Positions 46,438 through 59,599 of a DNA stretch of 64,000 nt are shown here, in pieces. Each line of letters opens with the position of its first letter. Positions within the stretch are counted from its first letter, which is position 1. Made by a program: the position numbers and the translations under genes. The notes beneath the pieces were generated by a model, which ran no database searches, had not been told where the DNA came from, and was given only the letters and a program-made list of their open reading frames with translations. This stretch comes from Piezodorus guildinii (Eukaryota; Arthropoda; Insecta; Hemiptera; Pentatomidae): positions 167,888,366-167,952,365 of the forward strand of contig CM041295.1 in assembly GCA_023052935.1 (NCBI GenBank). The letters are read 5' to 3'.

Positions 46438-49400
46438 GATTCTCATTGTGGGCTTTCGCTCGGAGTTATTGATAAGAAACTATTAGATTCTCATTGTGGG
46501 CTTTCGCTTGGAGTTATTGATAAGAAACTATTAGATTCTCATTGTGGGCTTTCGCTCGGAGTTATTGATAAGAAACTATTGGATAGTAATTGTGGGCTTT
46601 CGCTCGGAGTTATTGATAAGAAACTATTGGATAGTAATTGTGGGCTTTCGCTCGGAGTTATTGATAAGAAACTATTGGATAGTAATTGTGGGCTTTCGCT
46701 CGGAGTTATTGATAAGAAACTATTGGATAGTAATTGTGGGCTTTTGCTCGGAGTTATTGATAAGAAACTATTGGATAGTAATTGTGGGCTTTTGCTCGGA
46801 GTTATTGATAAGAAACTATTAGATTCTCATTGTGGGCTTTCGCTTGGAGTTATTGATAAGAAACTATTGGATTCTCATTGTGGGCTTTCGCTCGGAGTTA
46901 TTGATAAGAAACTATTGGATAGTAATTGTGGGCTTTTGCTCGGAGTTATTGATAAGAAACTATTGGATAGTAATTGTGGGCTTTTGCTCGGAGTTATTGA
47001 TAAGAAACTATTAGATTCTCATTGTGGGCTTTCGCTCGGAGTTATTGATAAGAAACTATTGGATAGTAATTGTGGGCTTTTGCTCGGAGTTATTGATAAG
47101 AAACTATTAGATTCTCATTGTGGGCTTTCGCTTGGAGTCATTGATAAGAAACTATTGGATTCTCATTGTGGGCTTTCGCTTGGAGTTATTGATAAGAAAC
47201 TATTGGATTCTCATTGTGGGCTTTCGCTCGGAGTTATTGATAAGAAACTATTGGATAGTAATTGTGGGCTTTTGCTCGGAGTTATTGATAAGAAACTATT
47301 AGATTCTCATTGTGGGCTTTCGCTTGGAGTTATTGATAAGAAACTATTGGATTCTCATTGTGGGCTTTCGCTTGGAGTTATTGATAAGAAACTATTGGAT
47401 TCTCATTGTGGGCTTTCGCTTGGAGTTATTGATAAGAAACTATTGGATTCTCATTGTGGGATTTCGCTTGGAGTTATTGATAAGAAACTATTAGATTCTC
47501 ATTGTGGGCTTTCGCTTGGAGTTATTGATAAGAAACTATTGGATTCTCATTGTGGGCTTTCGCTCGGAGTTATTGATAAGAAACTATTGGATTCTCATTG
47601 TGGGATTTCGCTTGGAGTTATTGATAAGAAACTATTGGATTCTCATTGTGGGATTTCGCTTGGAGTTATTGATAAGAAACTATTAGATTCTCATTGTGGG
47701 CTTTCGTTAGGAGTTATTGATAGGAAACTATTGGATTCTCATTGTGGGCTTTCGTTAGGAGTTATTGATAAGAAACTATTGGATTCTCATTGTGGGCTTT
47801 CGTTAGGAGTTATTGATAAGAAACTATTGGATTCTCATTGTGGGCTTTCGTTAGGAGTTATTGATAAGAAAGCTTAAATAACTTGGAGTTATTGATAAGA
47901 AACTATTGGATTCTCATTGTGGGCTTTCGCTTGGAGTTATTGATAAGAAACTATTGGATAGTAATTGTGGGATTTCGCTCGGTGTTATTGATAAGAAACT
48001 ATTGGATAGTAATTGTGGGCTTTCGCTTGGAGTTATTGATAAGAAACTATTGGATTCTCATTGTGGGCTTTCGCTTGGAGTTATTGATAAGAAACTATTG
48101 GATTCTCATTGTGGGCTTTCGCTTGGAGTTATTGATAAGAAACTATTGGATAGTAATTGTGGGCTTTCGCTTGGAGTTATTGATAAGAAACTATTGGATT
48201 CTCATTGTGGGCTTTCGTTAGGAGTTATTGATAAGAAACTATTGGATAGTAATTGTGGGCTTTCGCTTGGAGTTATTGATAAGAAACTATTAGATTCTCA
48301 TTGTGGGCTTTCGCTTGGAGTTATTGATAAGAAACTATTGGATTCTCATTGTGGGCTTTCGTTAGGAGTTATTGATAAGAAACTATTGGATAGTAATTGT
48401 GGGCTTTCGCTTGGAGTTATTGATAAGAAACTATTGGATAGTAATTGTGGGCTTTTGCTCGGAGTTATTGATAAGAAACTATTAGATTCTCATTGTGGGC
48501 TTTCGCTTGGAGTTATTGATAAGAAACTATTAGATTCTCATTGTGGGCTTTCGCTTGGAGTTATTGATAAGAAACTATTGGATTCTCATTGTGGGCTTTC
48601 GTTAGGAGTTATTGATAAGAAACTATTGGATAGTAATTGTGGGCTTTCGCTTGGAGTTATTGATAAGAAACTATTAGATTCTCATTGTGGGCTTTCGCTT
48701 GGAGTTATTGATAAGAAACTATTGGATAGTAATTGTGGGCTTTCGCTTGGAGTTATTGATAAGAAACTATTGGATAGTAATTGTGGGCTTTCGCTTGGAG
48801 TTATTGATAAGAAACTATTGGATAGTAATTGTGGGCTTTCGCTTGGAGTTATTGATAAGAAACTATTAGATTCTCATTGTGGGCTTTCGCTTGGAGTTAT
48901 TGATAAAAAACTATTGGATAGTAATTGTGGGCTTTTGCTCGGAGTTATTGATAAGAAACTATTGGATTCTCATTGTGGGCTTTCGCTTGGAGTTATTGAT
49001 AAGAAACTATTGGATAGTAATTGTGGGCTTTTGCTCGGAGTTATTGATAAGAAACTATTAGATTCTCATTGTGGGCTTTCGCTTGGAGTTATTGATAAGA
49101 AACTATTGGATTCTCATTGTGGGCTTTCGTTAGGAGTTATTGATAAGAAACTATTGGATAGTAATTGTGGGCTTTCGCTTGGAGTTATTGATAAGAAACT
49201 ATTAGATTCTCATTGTGGGCTTTCGCTTGGAGTTATTGATAAGAAACTATTGGATAGTAATTGTGGGCTTTCGCTTGGAGTTATTGATAAGAAACTATTG
49301 GATAGTAATTGTGGGCTTTCGCTTGGAGTTATTGATAAGAAACTATTAGATTCTCATTGTGGGCTTTCGCTTGGAGTTATTGATAAGAAACTATTGGATA

Positions 49401-49752
49401 GTAATTGTGGGCTTTTGCTCGGAGTTATTGATAAGAAACTATTGGATTCTCATTGTGGGCTTTCGCTTGGAGTTATTGATAAGAAACTATTGGATTCTCA
49501 TTGTGGGCTTTCGCTTGGAGTTATTGATAAGAAACTATTGGATTCTCATTGTGGGATTTCGCTTGGAGTTATTGATAAGAAACTATTGGATTCTCATTGT
49601 GGGATTTCGCTTGGAGTTATTGATAAGAAACTATTAGATTCTCATTGTGGGCTTTCGCTTGGAGTTATTGATAAGAAACTATTGGATAGTAATTGTGGGC
49701 TTTTGCTCGGAGTTATTGATAAGAAACTATTAGATAGTAATTGTGGGCTTTT
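46438..49752 (+). repeat. 48-bp minisatellite array 1, about 69 units
   Basis: Head-to-tail 48-bp units encoding DSHCGLSLGVIDKKLL in the plus frame. Main variants: TCTCAT versus AGTAAT (Ser-His or Ser-Asn); CTC, CTT or TTA before GGA (all Leu); CTTTCG, CTTTTG or ATTTCG; and TTA or TTG before GAT. The frame is open over 46162-47877 and 47906-49783. The break between them is a GCTTAAATAA module at 47872 that replaces part of a unit. Another frame stays open only over stretches of a few units. Confidence 0.97.
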
Positions 49753-50103
49753 AATGCTTACTACATTAATATCAACATATTAAAGTTATAAAATGAAACG
49801 TTATAGTATGATTTGGAACGAAAATAAATATGTAATTAGTACCTTTAGAAAATAAATGCATTTTTACATCGCGTTTTCAAAGGACTTGAGATTCATTAGG
49901 TAAAATGAAAAATATGAGAATACAAATATGTAAAGATATCAATTTCTTAAAAAATGTTCTTTAGTACCTTATGGAAATCAACGTTTCATTTATTGATAAA
50001 CGTATTAGTGAAAAAAAATACAATTTAAAAAAAAAAACTGATTTCGTAATGTAAAAATAAATAAAAAAGTGCTGAAGATGAAACATCCTGACTCAAATTT
50101 TAT

Positions 50104-50762
50104 ATCATATATTATTTATTGATATTTACAACTATAGTACATAACACAACTAGTAAATAGGCTAAAAGAAAATAGACATTCTCTACAACTCTAGTTCATG
50201 CCGTTGGCAGGGCTCTAAAGATATTCTAAACAAGAAGGTCTCGGGACCATCTCCTTTTCATTTTTATTATTATTAAAGAGGAAGAAACGATTGAACTAAT
50301 GGGTTAAAGTAGAAATGGAGTTTGTCATGGGAGGAGAGGTACCTGGTTCGGTCCAATTCAGTAACATACGGGACACTAAGGTCCTTATGGATGAGTTTGT
50401 TCTTGATAAAATAGGGATTTTACGTAGGACTTTGGATTGAATTCGATGGTTTAGTCGAACCCCGAAGCTCAATTCTGTACGTCCTGATTGTCCTTATAAT
50501 AATATACCTCCAAATGAGCCGTTTGTAGTTGAAGGGGAGGTTAGAACGTTTCTATAGGAAGTGTTGAAGTAGCCGAAAACGTCGAGCAGCTTCTCGTCGT
50601 TTCAGTCTTTTATTAGGATTCCAAGTAAGTCGTTTTTCAAGATGGAGTCTTAGGTATCGAATCTGTTCAACAACGGCTAGTAAAGAGTAATTAAAGGATT
50701 CTTTAGGACAGGAAGTCGTAGGTATACCACGAAGGGATTCAAATTTAAAACATTGAACTAAA
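50104..50762 (-). pseudogene. Jockey-type LINE 3' fragment (duplicate of 45060-45720)
   Basis: Second copy, created by the segmental duplication; nearly identical. Confidence 0.72.
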
Positions 50763-50989
50763 ATTAATAATGTTTTTATTTTACAACTTACAAAATAAAT
50801 CCTTGAGATGAAAAAAAATGTCTAAAGCAAGCGATGCACATCCGCGAACTTGTTGAAGCCGATGGCGGAGTTGTATTGGCAAGAGGTCTAGTATTAGGCA
50901 ATCTCCATCCACTTGAAGATTCGATGGTTAGCAGACGTTCGTCTTTGTCCGTACACGTTTACAGGTGACTTGCAGCTGAAGTCCAATCT

Positions 50990-51478
50990 AGTAGAAGATG
51001 GTCTTCCTGTCAGCCTTCCCTTTTTTACTATACTATGTTTGGCTGATCATACAATGTTCTCAGTTCTTTGTTTTTTCCTATTTTCCACTCTCCATCAGAG
51101 TAGACTGGTCTATATATTTTTCTTAATATCTTTCTTTCCTAGATGGTTAGTCTCTTCTACATCTCCCTTGTCAGAACCCACGCCTCACTGCCACCTGGGA
51201 AGTTGTGACCATTAATATTAGTTGTATGTGGTGGTATCCTTGGAGGTTTTAGGTCTCTTCGTATGTTCCGTATTCTTCTCATTGATCTTGAGACCTCTTC
51301 TATTCGCCTCTCGCTCCAACTCCTCCAACGATCCGGTAAACGCTGGCAATGTTCTGTGGCTATTGATAGGTGGACATCATCCGCATACACCAAAACCAGT
51401 GTGTACCTGTTATATATAGTTCCTCCTGGATTGATTTTTATGCCTTCTCACTCCATGGAAAAATTGATGAAAGAGGAA
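50990..51478 (-). pseudogene. LINE reverse transcriptase relic (duplicate of 45950-46437)
   Basis: Second copy with the same YADD, GSEAWVLTREM and RKILRKIY blocks. Small homopolymer differences from copy 1 lie near 51245-51255. Confidence 0.72.
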
Positions 51479-54400
51479 GATTCTCATTGTGGGCTTTCGC
51501 TCGGAGTTATTGATAAGAAACTATTAGATTCTCATTGTGGGCTTTCGCTTGGAGTTATTGATAAGAAACTATTAGATTCTCATTGTGGGCTTTCGCTCGG
51601 AGTTATTGATAAGAAACTATTGGATAGTAATTGTGGGCTTTCGCTCGGAGTTATTGATAAGAAACTATTGGATAGTAATTGTGGGCTTTCGCTCGGAGTT
51701 ATTGATAAGAAACTATTGGATAGTAATTGTGGGCTTTCGCTCGGAGTTATTGATAAGAAACTATTGGATAGTAATTGTGGGCTTTTGCTCGGAGTTATTG
51801 ATAAGAAACTATTGGATAGTAATTGTGGGCTTTTGCTCGGAGTTATTGATAAGAAACTATTAGATTCTCATTGTGGGCTTTCGTTAGGAGTTATTGATAA
51901 GAAACTATTGGATTCTCATTGTGGGCTTTCGTTAGGAGTTATTGATAAGAAACTATTGGATTCTCATTGTGGGCTTTCGTTAGGAGTTATTGATAAGAAA
52001 GCTTAAATAACTTGGAGTTATTGATAGGAAACTATTGGATTCTCATTGTGGGCTTTCGTTAGGAGTTATTGATAAGAAACTATTGGATTCTCATTGTGGG
52101 CTTTCGTTAGGAGTTATTGATAAGAAACTATTGGATTCTCATTGTGGGCTTTCGTTAGGAGTTATTGATAAGAAAGCTTAAATAACTTGGAGTTATTGAT
52201 AAGAAACTATTGGATTCTCATTGTGGGCTTTCGCTTGGAGTTATTGATAAGAAACTATTGGATAGTAATTGTGGGATTTCGCTCGGTGTTATTGATAAGA
52301 AACTATTGGATAGTAATTGTGGGCTTTCGCTTGGAGTTATTGATAAGAAACTATTGGATTCTCATTGTGGGCTTTCGCTTGGAGTTATTGATAAGAAACT
52401 ATTGGATTCTCATTGTGGCTTTCGCTTGGAGTTATTGATAAGAAACTATTGGATAGTAATTGTGGGCTTTCGCTTGGAGTTATTGATAAGAAACTATTGG
52501 ATTCTCATTGTGGGCTTTCGTTAGGAGTTATTGATAAGAAACTATTGGATAGTAATTGTGGGCTTTCGCTTGGAGTTATTGATAAGAAACTATTAGATTC
52601 TCATTGTGGGCTTTCGCTTGGAGTTATTGATAAGAAACTATTGGATTCTCATTGTGGGCTTTCGTTAGGAGTTATTGATAAGAAACTATTGGATAGTAAT
52701 TGTGGGCTTTCGCTTGGAGTTATTGATAAGAAACTATTGGATAGTAATTGTGGGCTTTTGCTCGGAGTTATTGATAAGAAACTATTAGATTCTCATTGTG
52801 GGCTTTCGCTTGGAGTTATTGATAAGAAACTATTAGATTCTCATTGTGGGCTTTCGCTTGGAGTTATTGATAAGAAACTATTGGATTCTCATTGTGGGCT
52901 TTCGTTAGGAGTTATTGATAAGAAACTATTGGATAGTAATTGTGGGCTTTCGCTTGGAGTTATTGATAAGAAACTATTAGATTCTCATTGTGGGCTTTCG
53001 CTTGGAGTTATTGATAAGAAACTATTGGATAGTAATTGTGGGCTTTCGCTTGGAGTTATTGATAAGAAACTATTGGATAGTAATTGTGGGCTTTCGCTTG
53101 GAGTTATTGATAAGAAACTATTAGATTCTCATTGTGGGCTTTCGCTTGGAGTTATTGATAAAAAACTATTGGATAGTAATTGTGGGCTTTTGCTCGGAGT
53201 TATTGTATAAGAAACTATTAGATTCTCATTGTGGGCTTTCGCTTGGAGTTATTGATAAGAAACTATTGGATAGTAATTGTGGGCTTTCGCTTGGAGTTAT
53301 TGATAAGAAACTATTGGATAGTAATTGTGGGCTTTTGCTCGGAGTTATTGATAAGAAACTATTAGATTCTCATTGTGGGCTTTCGCTTGGAGTTATTGAT
53401 AAGAAACTATTGGATTCTCATTGTGGGCTTTCGTTAGGAGTTATTGATAAGAAACTATTGGATAGTAATTGTGGGCTTTCGCTTGGAGTTATTGATAAGA
53501 AACTATTAGATTCTCATTGTGGGCTTTCGCTTGGAGTTATTGATAAGAAACTATTGGATAGTAATTGTGGGCTTTCGCTTGGAGTTATTGATAAGAAACT
53601 ATTGGATAGTAATTGTGGGCTTTCGCTTGGAGTTATTGATAAGAAACTATTAGATTCTCATTGTGGGCTTTCGCTTGGAGTTATTGATAAGAAACTATTG
53701 GATAGTAATTGTGGGCTTTTGCTCGGAGTTATTGATAAGAAACTATTGGATTCTCATTGTGGGCTTTCGCTTGGAGTTATTGATAAGAAACTATTGGATT
53801 CTCATTGTGGGCTTTCGCTTGGAGTTATTGATAAGAAACTATTGGATTCTCATTGTGGGATTTCGCTTGGAGTTATTGATAAGAAACTATTGGATTCTCA
53901 TTGTGGGATTTCGCTTGGAGTTATTGATAAGAAACTATTAGATTCTCATTGTGGGCTTTCGCTTGGAGTTATTGATAAGAAACTATTGGATAGTAATTGT
54001 GGGCTTTTGCTCGGAGTTATTGATAAGAAACTATTAGATAGTAATTGTGGGCTTTCGCTTGGAGTTATTGATAAGAAACTATTGGATAGTAATTGTGGGC
54101 TTTCGCTTGGAGTTATTGATAAGAAACTATTGGATAGTAATTGTGGGCTTTCGCTTGGAGTTATTGATAAGAAACTATTGGATTCTCATTGTGGGCTTTC
54201 GCTTGGAGTTATTGATAAGAAACTATTGGATAGTAATTGTGGGCTTTCGCTTGGAGTTATTGATAAGAAACTATTAGATTCTCATTGTGGGATTTCGCTT
54301 GGAGTTATTGATAAGAAACTATTAGATTCTCATTGTGGGCTTTCGCTTGGAGTTATTGATAAGAAACTATTGGATAGTAATTGTGGGCTTTCGCTTGGAG

Positions 54401-57400
54401 TAATTGATAAGAAACTATTGGATAGTAATTGTGGGCTTTCGCTTGGAGTTATTGATAAGAAAGTATTAGATTCTCATTGTGGGCTTTCGCTTGGAGTTAT
54501 TGATAAGAAACTATTGGATAGTAATTGTGGGCTTTCGCTTGGAGTTATTGATAAGAAACTATTGGATTCTCATTGTGGGCTTTCGCTTGGAGTTATTGAT
54601 AAGAAACTATTGGATAGTAATTGTGGGCTTTCGCTTGGAGTTATTGATAAGAAACTATTAGATTCTCATTGTGGGATTTCGCTTGGAGTTATTGATAAGA
54701 AACTATTGGATTCTCATTGTGGGCTTTCGTTAGGAGTTATTGATAAGAAACTATTGGATAGTAATTGTGGGCTTTCGCTTGGAGTTATTGATAAGAAACT
54801 ATTGGATAGTAATTGTGGGCTTTCGCTTGGAGTTATTGATAAGAAAGTATTAGATTCTCATTGTGGGCTTTCGCTTGGAGTTATTGATAAGAAACTATTG
54901 GATAGTAATTGTGGGCTTTCGCTTGGAGTTATTGATAAGAAAGTATTAGATTCTCATTGTGGGCTTTCGCTTGGAGTTATTGATAAGAAACTATTGGATA
55001 GTAATTGTGGGCTTTCGCTCGGAGTTATTGATAAGAAACTATTGGATTCTCATTGTGGGCTTTCGCTTGGAGTTATTGATAAGAAACTATTGGATAGTAA
55101 TTGTGGGCTTTCGCTTGGAGTTATTGATAAGAAACTATTGGATTCTCATTGTGGGCTTTCGCTTGGAGTTATTGATAAGAAACTATTAGATTCTCATTGT
55201 GGGCTTTCGCTTGGAGTTATTGATAAGAAACTATTGGATAGTAATTGTGGGCTTTCGCTTGGAGTTATTGATAAGAAACTATTAGATTCTCATTGTGGGC
55301 TTTCGCTTGGAGTTATTGATAAGAAACTATTGGATAGTAATTGTGGGCTTTCGCTTGGAGTTATTGATAAGAAACTATTGGATAGTAATTGTGGGCTTTC
55401 GCTTGGAGTTATTGATAAGAAAGTATTAGATTCTCATTGTGGGCTTTCGCTTGGAGTTATTGATAAGAAACTATTAGATTCTCATTGTGGGCTTTCGCTT
55501 GGAGTTATTGATAAGAAACTATTGGATAGTAATTGTGGGCTTTTGCTCGGAGTTATTGATAAGAAAACTATTAGATTCTCATTGTGGGATTTCGCTTGGA
55601 GTTATTGATAAGAAACTATTAGATTCTCATTGTGGGCTTTCGTTAGGAGTTATTGATAGGAAACTATTGGATTCTCATTGTGGGCTTTCGCTCGGAGTTA
55701 TTGATAAGAAACTATTGGATTCTCATTGTGGGCTTTCGTTAGGAGTTATTGATAGGAAACTATTGGATTCTCATTGTGGGCTTTCGCTTGGAGTTATTGA
55801 TAAGAAACTATTGGATTCTCATTGTGGGCTTTCGCTCGGAGTTATTGATAAGAAACTATTGGATTCTCATTGTGGGATTTCGCTTGGAGTTATTGATAAG
55901 AAACTATTAGATTCTCATTGTGGGCTTTCGTTAGGAGTTATTGATAGGAAACTATTGGATTCTCATTGTGGGCTTTCGCTTGGAGTTATTGATAAGAAAC
56001 TATTGGATAGTAATTGTGGGCTTTTGCTCGGAGTTATTGATAAGAAACTATTAGATTCTCATTGTGGGCTTTCGCTTGGAGTTATTGATAAGAAACTATT
56101 GGATTCTCATTGTGGGATTTCGCTTGGAGTTATTGGATAGTAATTGTGGGCTTTCGCTCGGAGTTATTGATAAGAAACTATTGGATTCTCATTGTGGGCT
56201 TTCGTTAGGAGTTATTGATAAGAAACTATTGGATTCTCATTGTGGGCTTTCGTTAGGAGTTATTGATAAGAAACTATTGGATAGTAATTGTGGGCTTTTG
56301 CTCGGAGTTATTGATAAGAAACTATTAGATTCTCATTGTGGGCTTTCGCTTGGAGTTATTGATAAGAAACTATTGGATAGTAATTGTGGGCTTTCGCTTG
56401 GAGTTATTGATAAGAAACTATTGGATAGTAATTGTGGGCTTTCGCTTGGAGTTATTGATAAGAAACTATTAGATTCTCATTGTGGGCTTTCGCTTGGAGT
56501 TATTGATAAGAAACTATTGGATAGTAATTGTGGGCTTTTGCTCGGAGTTATTGATAAGAAACTATTGGATAGTAATTGTGGGCTTTTGCTCGGAGTTATT
56601 GATAAGAAACTATTAGATTCTCATTGTGGGCTTTCGCTTGGAGTTATTGATAAGAAACTATTGGATTCTCATTGTGGGCTTTCGCTTGGAGTTATTGATA
56701 AGAAACTATTGGATAGTAATTGTGGGCTTTCGCTTGGAGTTATTGATAAGAAACTATTGGATTCTCATTGTGGGCTTTCGCTTGGAGTTATTGATAAGAA
56801 ACTATTAGATTCTCATTGTGGGCTTTCGCTTGGAGTTATTGATAAGAAACTATTGGATAGTAATTGTGGGCTTTCGCTTGGAGTTATTGATAAGAAACTA
56901 TTAGATTCTCATTGTGGGCTTTCGCTTGGAGTTATTGATAAGAAACTATTGGATTCTCATTGTGGGCTTTCGCTTGGAGTTATTGATAAGAAACTATTGG
57001 ATAGTAATTGTGGGCTTTCGCTTGGAGTTATTGATAAGAAACTATTAGATTCTCATTGTGGGCTTTCGCTTGGAGTTATTGATAAGAAACTATTGGATAG
57101 TAATTGTGGGCTTTCGCTTGGAGTTATTGATAAGAAACTATTGGATTCTCATTGTGGGCTTTCGCTTGGAGTTATTGATAAGAAACTATTGGATTCTCAT
57201 TGTGGGCTTTCGCTCGGAGTTATTGATAAGAAACTATTGGATTCTCATTGTGGGCTTTCGCTTGGAGTTATTGATAAGAAACTATTGGATTCTCATTGTG
57301 GGATTTCGCTTGGAGTTATTGATAAGAAACTATTGGATAGTAATTGTGGGCTTTCGCTTGGAGTTATTGATAAGAAACTATTGGATTCTCATTGTGGGCT

Positions 57401-57609
57401 TTCGCTCGGAGTTATTGATAAGAAAACTATTGGATTCTCATTGTGGGCTTTCGCTTGGAGTTATTGATAAGAAACTATTGGATTCTCATTGTGGGATTTC
57501 GCTTGGAGTTATTGATAAGAAACTATTGGATAGTAATTGTGGGCTTTCGCTTGGAGTTATTGATAAGAAACTATTGGATTCTCATTGTGGGCTTTCGCTT
57601 GGAGTTATT
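51479..57609 (+). repeat. 48-bp minisatellite array 2, about 128 units
   Basis: Same unit as array 1. The first eight to nine units repeat the variant order of array 1. GCTTAAATAA modules occur at 52001 and 52176. One-base indels break the frame near 52418, 53203, 55563 and 57423, and a 14-bp loss does so near 56132. The longest uninterrupted frame is 824 codons (53134-55608). The segment after 54043 has no counterpart in array 1 and ends cleanly at CTTGGAGTTATT before unrelated sequence. Confidence 0.97.
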
Positions 57610-59100
57610 TGTTGTGTGTGCTCTGATGAAAATTTTATGTTTTTTTTTTTAATCTCAAAACTGGTTCTGATGTGTATCAGTCGAAAGTGGGAAGGGTGCG
57701 AAGTGAAACCAGCATGGATCAACTCCTCGAAGCTTTCCACTTCCTCTACCAATGTTGGCTGTATTTCTCTTATCTTATTGTTCTGTATTAGTAGCCAAGT
57801 AGAATTAGACCAAAAAAAAGGGTTGGCTAGAAAAAGGTGGGGTAAATTTAATTTTTAGGCATGATTGTTTGTACTGCTCCCCTCATTAAAAACCCAAGTT
57901 TTCACACTTTTCACCCTTGTGCGTTTTCCGCCATCTTGGAAAAACCTCTAAAAAAAGTACTTTTTTCAGTTTATTCCTTCTAAATCTGTTCCTCGACATT
58001 TTAGAGCCAACTTTAGCGTTAGCAATTTTAAAGAACACTAAATTGCCTACATGTTTGGTACGTAACATGTTGGAAAATTCGAAACACCTACTGACATACG
58101 TGGTTGTCAATATTGGCCAAATTGTCAAAAAAACACAAAATGTCGGAAAAGTCGGCGGTTTAGCTTGAATAACTATTTAGGTGTGCAGTTTATTAAAAAT
58201 ACATAAGGAACAATCTTTTAGAGCATTATATTTCTAACAAGTTAGATGTATACAATTTTTAATTACTTCTAATTATACGAACAAGAAATGTAGATAATAA
58301 CATTTTTACTGAAAGTGATAGGTTAATAAAAATAAAAATACTCCCTTTTAATTAGATCTTCTAAACGTGATATTATCTTAAAAACATTATTATGTATATT
58401 CTAGGAAAAGAAAAGCGTTGTTGCAACTAATAAGAACAATTTCCTAATATATTACTTTTGTTTTAATTGATTAAAAAAACAAAACCAAAATTTTAATGAT
58501 ACACCAACAACTTTAAATAAAATATAAAGCATTTTAGTTAGTTTTTTTTCTCTTTTTAGTCTCAAATGTATTTGATGTGTATAATGTATCATTTTGAGCG
58601 AAAGGCTGCGTATCGTAAAACTTGTCTTCTTCCATGTTATATTTGGTCTAGTATGCAGGATTCGAATTCGCAATAAAGACAGAGAATATAACAAGTCCAC
58701 CTTTTTTGCAGCTGTATTTTTACCACATTTCTCTTTGCATCTACACGAAATCATATTCAGTAATGTCGATGTAGATGGTTCTTTAATCATGGTCACTGAT
58801 GTTAGACCCCTAAAATTCTTCTTCTAGCCCCAGTTTAAAGGGTCTTTCACATTTCTACTTGCAGTTAAGTTAGACAACCATGAAATTCAACTGCATCGCA
58901 TGTTGGAAGTAGACGTGCCAATGCGCTTGCTGTAGCTTTAACAAATCGGTATCTTCGATCAGTTTTCTACTAGATATTTATATTTAAAAGGTATTTCACC
59001 ATTAAAAGAACTTAACAAAACTATAGCCTGGAACGACGAGCTCTTTCAAAGCTTTTTGTAGCTCTTATATTTTCTTTAGTGGAGTATATATCGAAGACTA
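57610..59100. other. Unannotated DNA right of the array
   Basis: No gene recognised. A minus-strand stretch near 57750-57700 (EVESFEELIHAGF) faintly resembles a LINE RT block, but is too short to call. Overlapping 77-114 codon frames at 57886-58168 and 58452-58827 show no domain. Confidence 0.5.
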
Positions 59101-59599
59101 CCACAATTTTTTTTTTTTTTTATTGAGATATATTACAATTTGTTACAAAATGAACAATAATAATATTGATATGAGACCACAATCATACTATATATACAGA
59201 AAATGATAATAATAGTCAAATTACATAAAATAGAAAATAAATAAATTCATATATATATATATATATACAATAAAATAATAATAAATAAAAAAACAAAACA
59301 ACAACCTATAATTGAGATAAATAAAAAGTTGGCAAATAAATAAACATCATACAAACAATCATAAGTATATACAATTTATAAAACTGCTAAAGAGACCGCA
59401 GCACGCGCTTTTATCTCCACTTGTAGAGAAAAAAGCGGAATCCAAGAGATCCCAGCGCCTCTAATTCAGCCGCGTCACTGGTCTGAGCCAGTGGAGGCCG
59501 AGTTAGGGCGCAGTAGCAACAAACATACCGTACATGAATGGAGGATCTGACCAGTGTCAGAACTCCAATCTAAATGTTTACAATACGTCTCGCGGCCAC

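Larger units (their letters stand above)
44710..49752 (+). repeat. Segmental tandem duplication, copy 1
   Basis: 44710-46437 recurs at 49753-51479 almost base for base, with an offset of 5043 at the start and 5041 at the end. The few differences are mainly one-base homopolymer changes. Copy 1 consists of the unique block plus the first 48-bp array (46438-49752). The junction with copy 2 falls inside a 48-bp unit, between GGGCTTTT and AATGCTTAC at about 49752. Confidence 0.93.
49753..54043 (+). repeat. Segmental tandem duplication, copy 2
   Basis: Repeats 44710-49752. The rare unit junction TTAGATAGT, seen at about 49730 and 54033, marks the corresponding end point in the second array. Within the array, copy 2 lacks most units equivalent to 46830-47700 and has an extra 175-bp segment near 52000-52180. 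Confidence 0.85.

Noticed and set aside
46438..57609. CRISPR array
   Set aside because: The units are contiguous 48-bp tandem copies without unique spacers, in a eukaryotic context.
46544..57652. Second set of open frames in the arrays (MGFRLELLIRNYW type)
   Set aside because: These are the alternative frame of the same 48-bp unit. They are closed by TAG wherever TTA-type variants occur, so they run only for a few units.
57700..57780. RT fragment continuing the relic left of the arrays
   Set aside because: The resemblance (EVESFEEL) is short, and its position would be out of order relative to the 46 kb relic.
57886..58827. Host gene right of the arrays
   Set aside because: Overlapping short frames on both strands have no domains, Kozak context or splice pattern that supports a gene.
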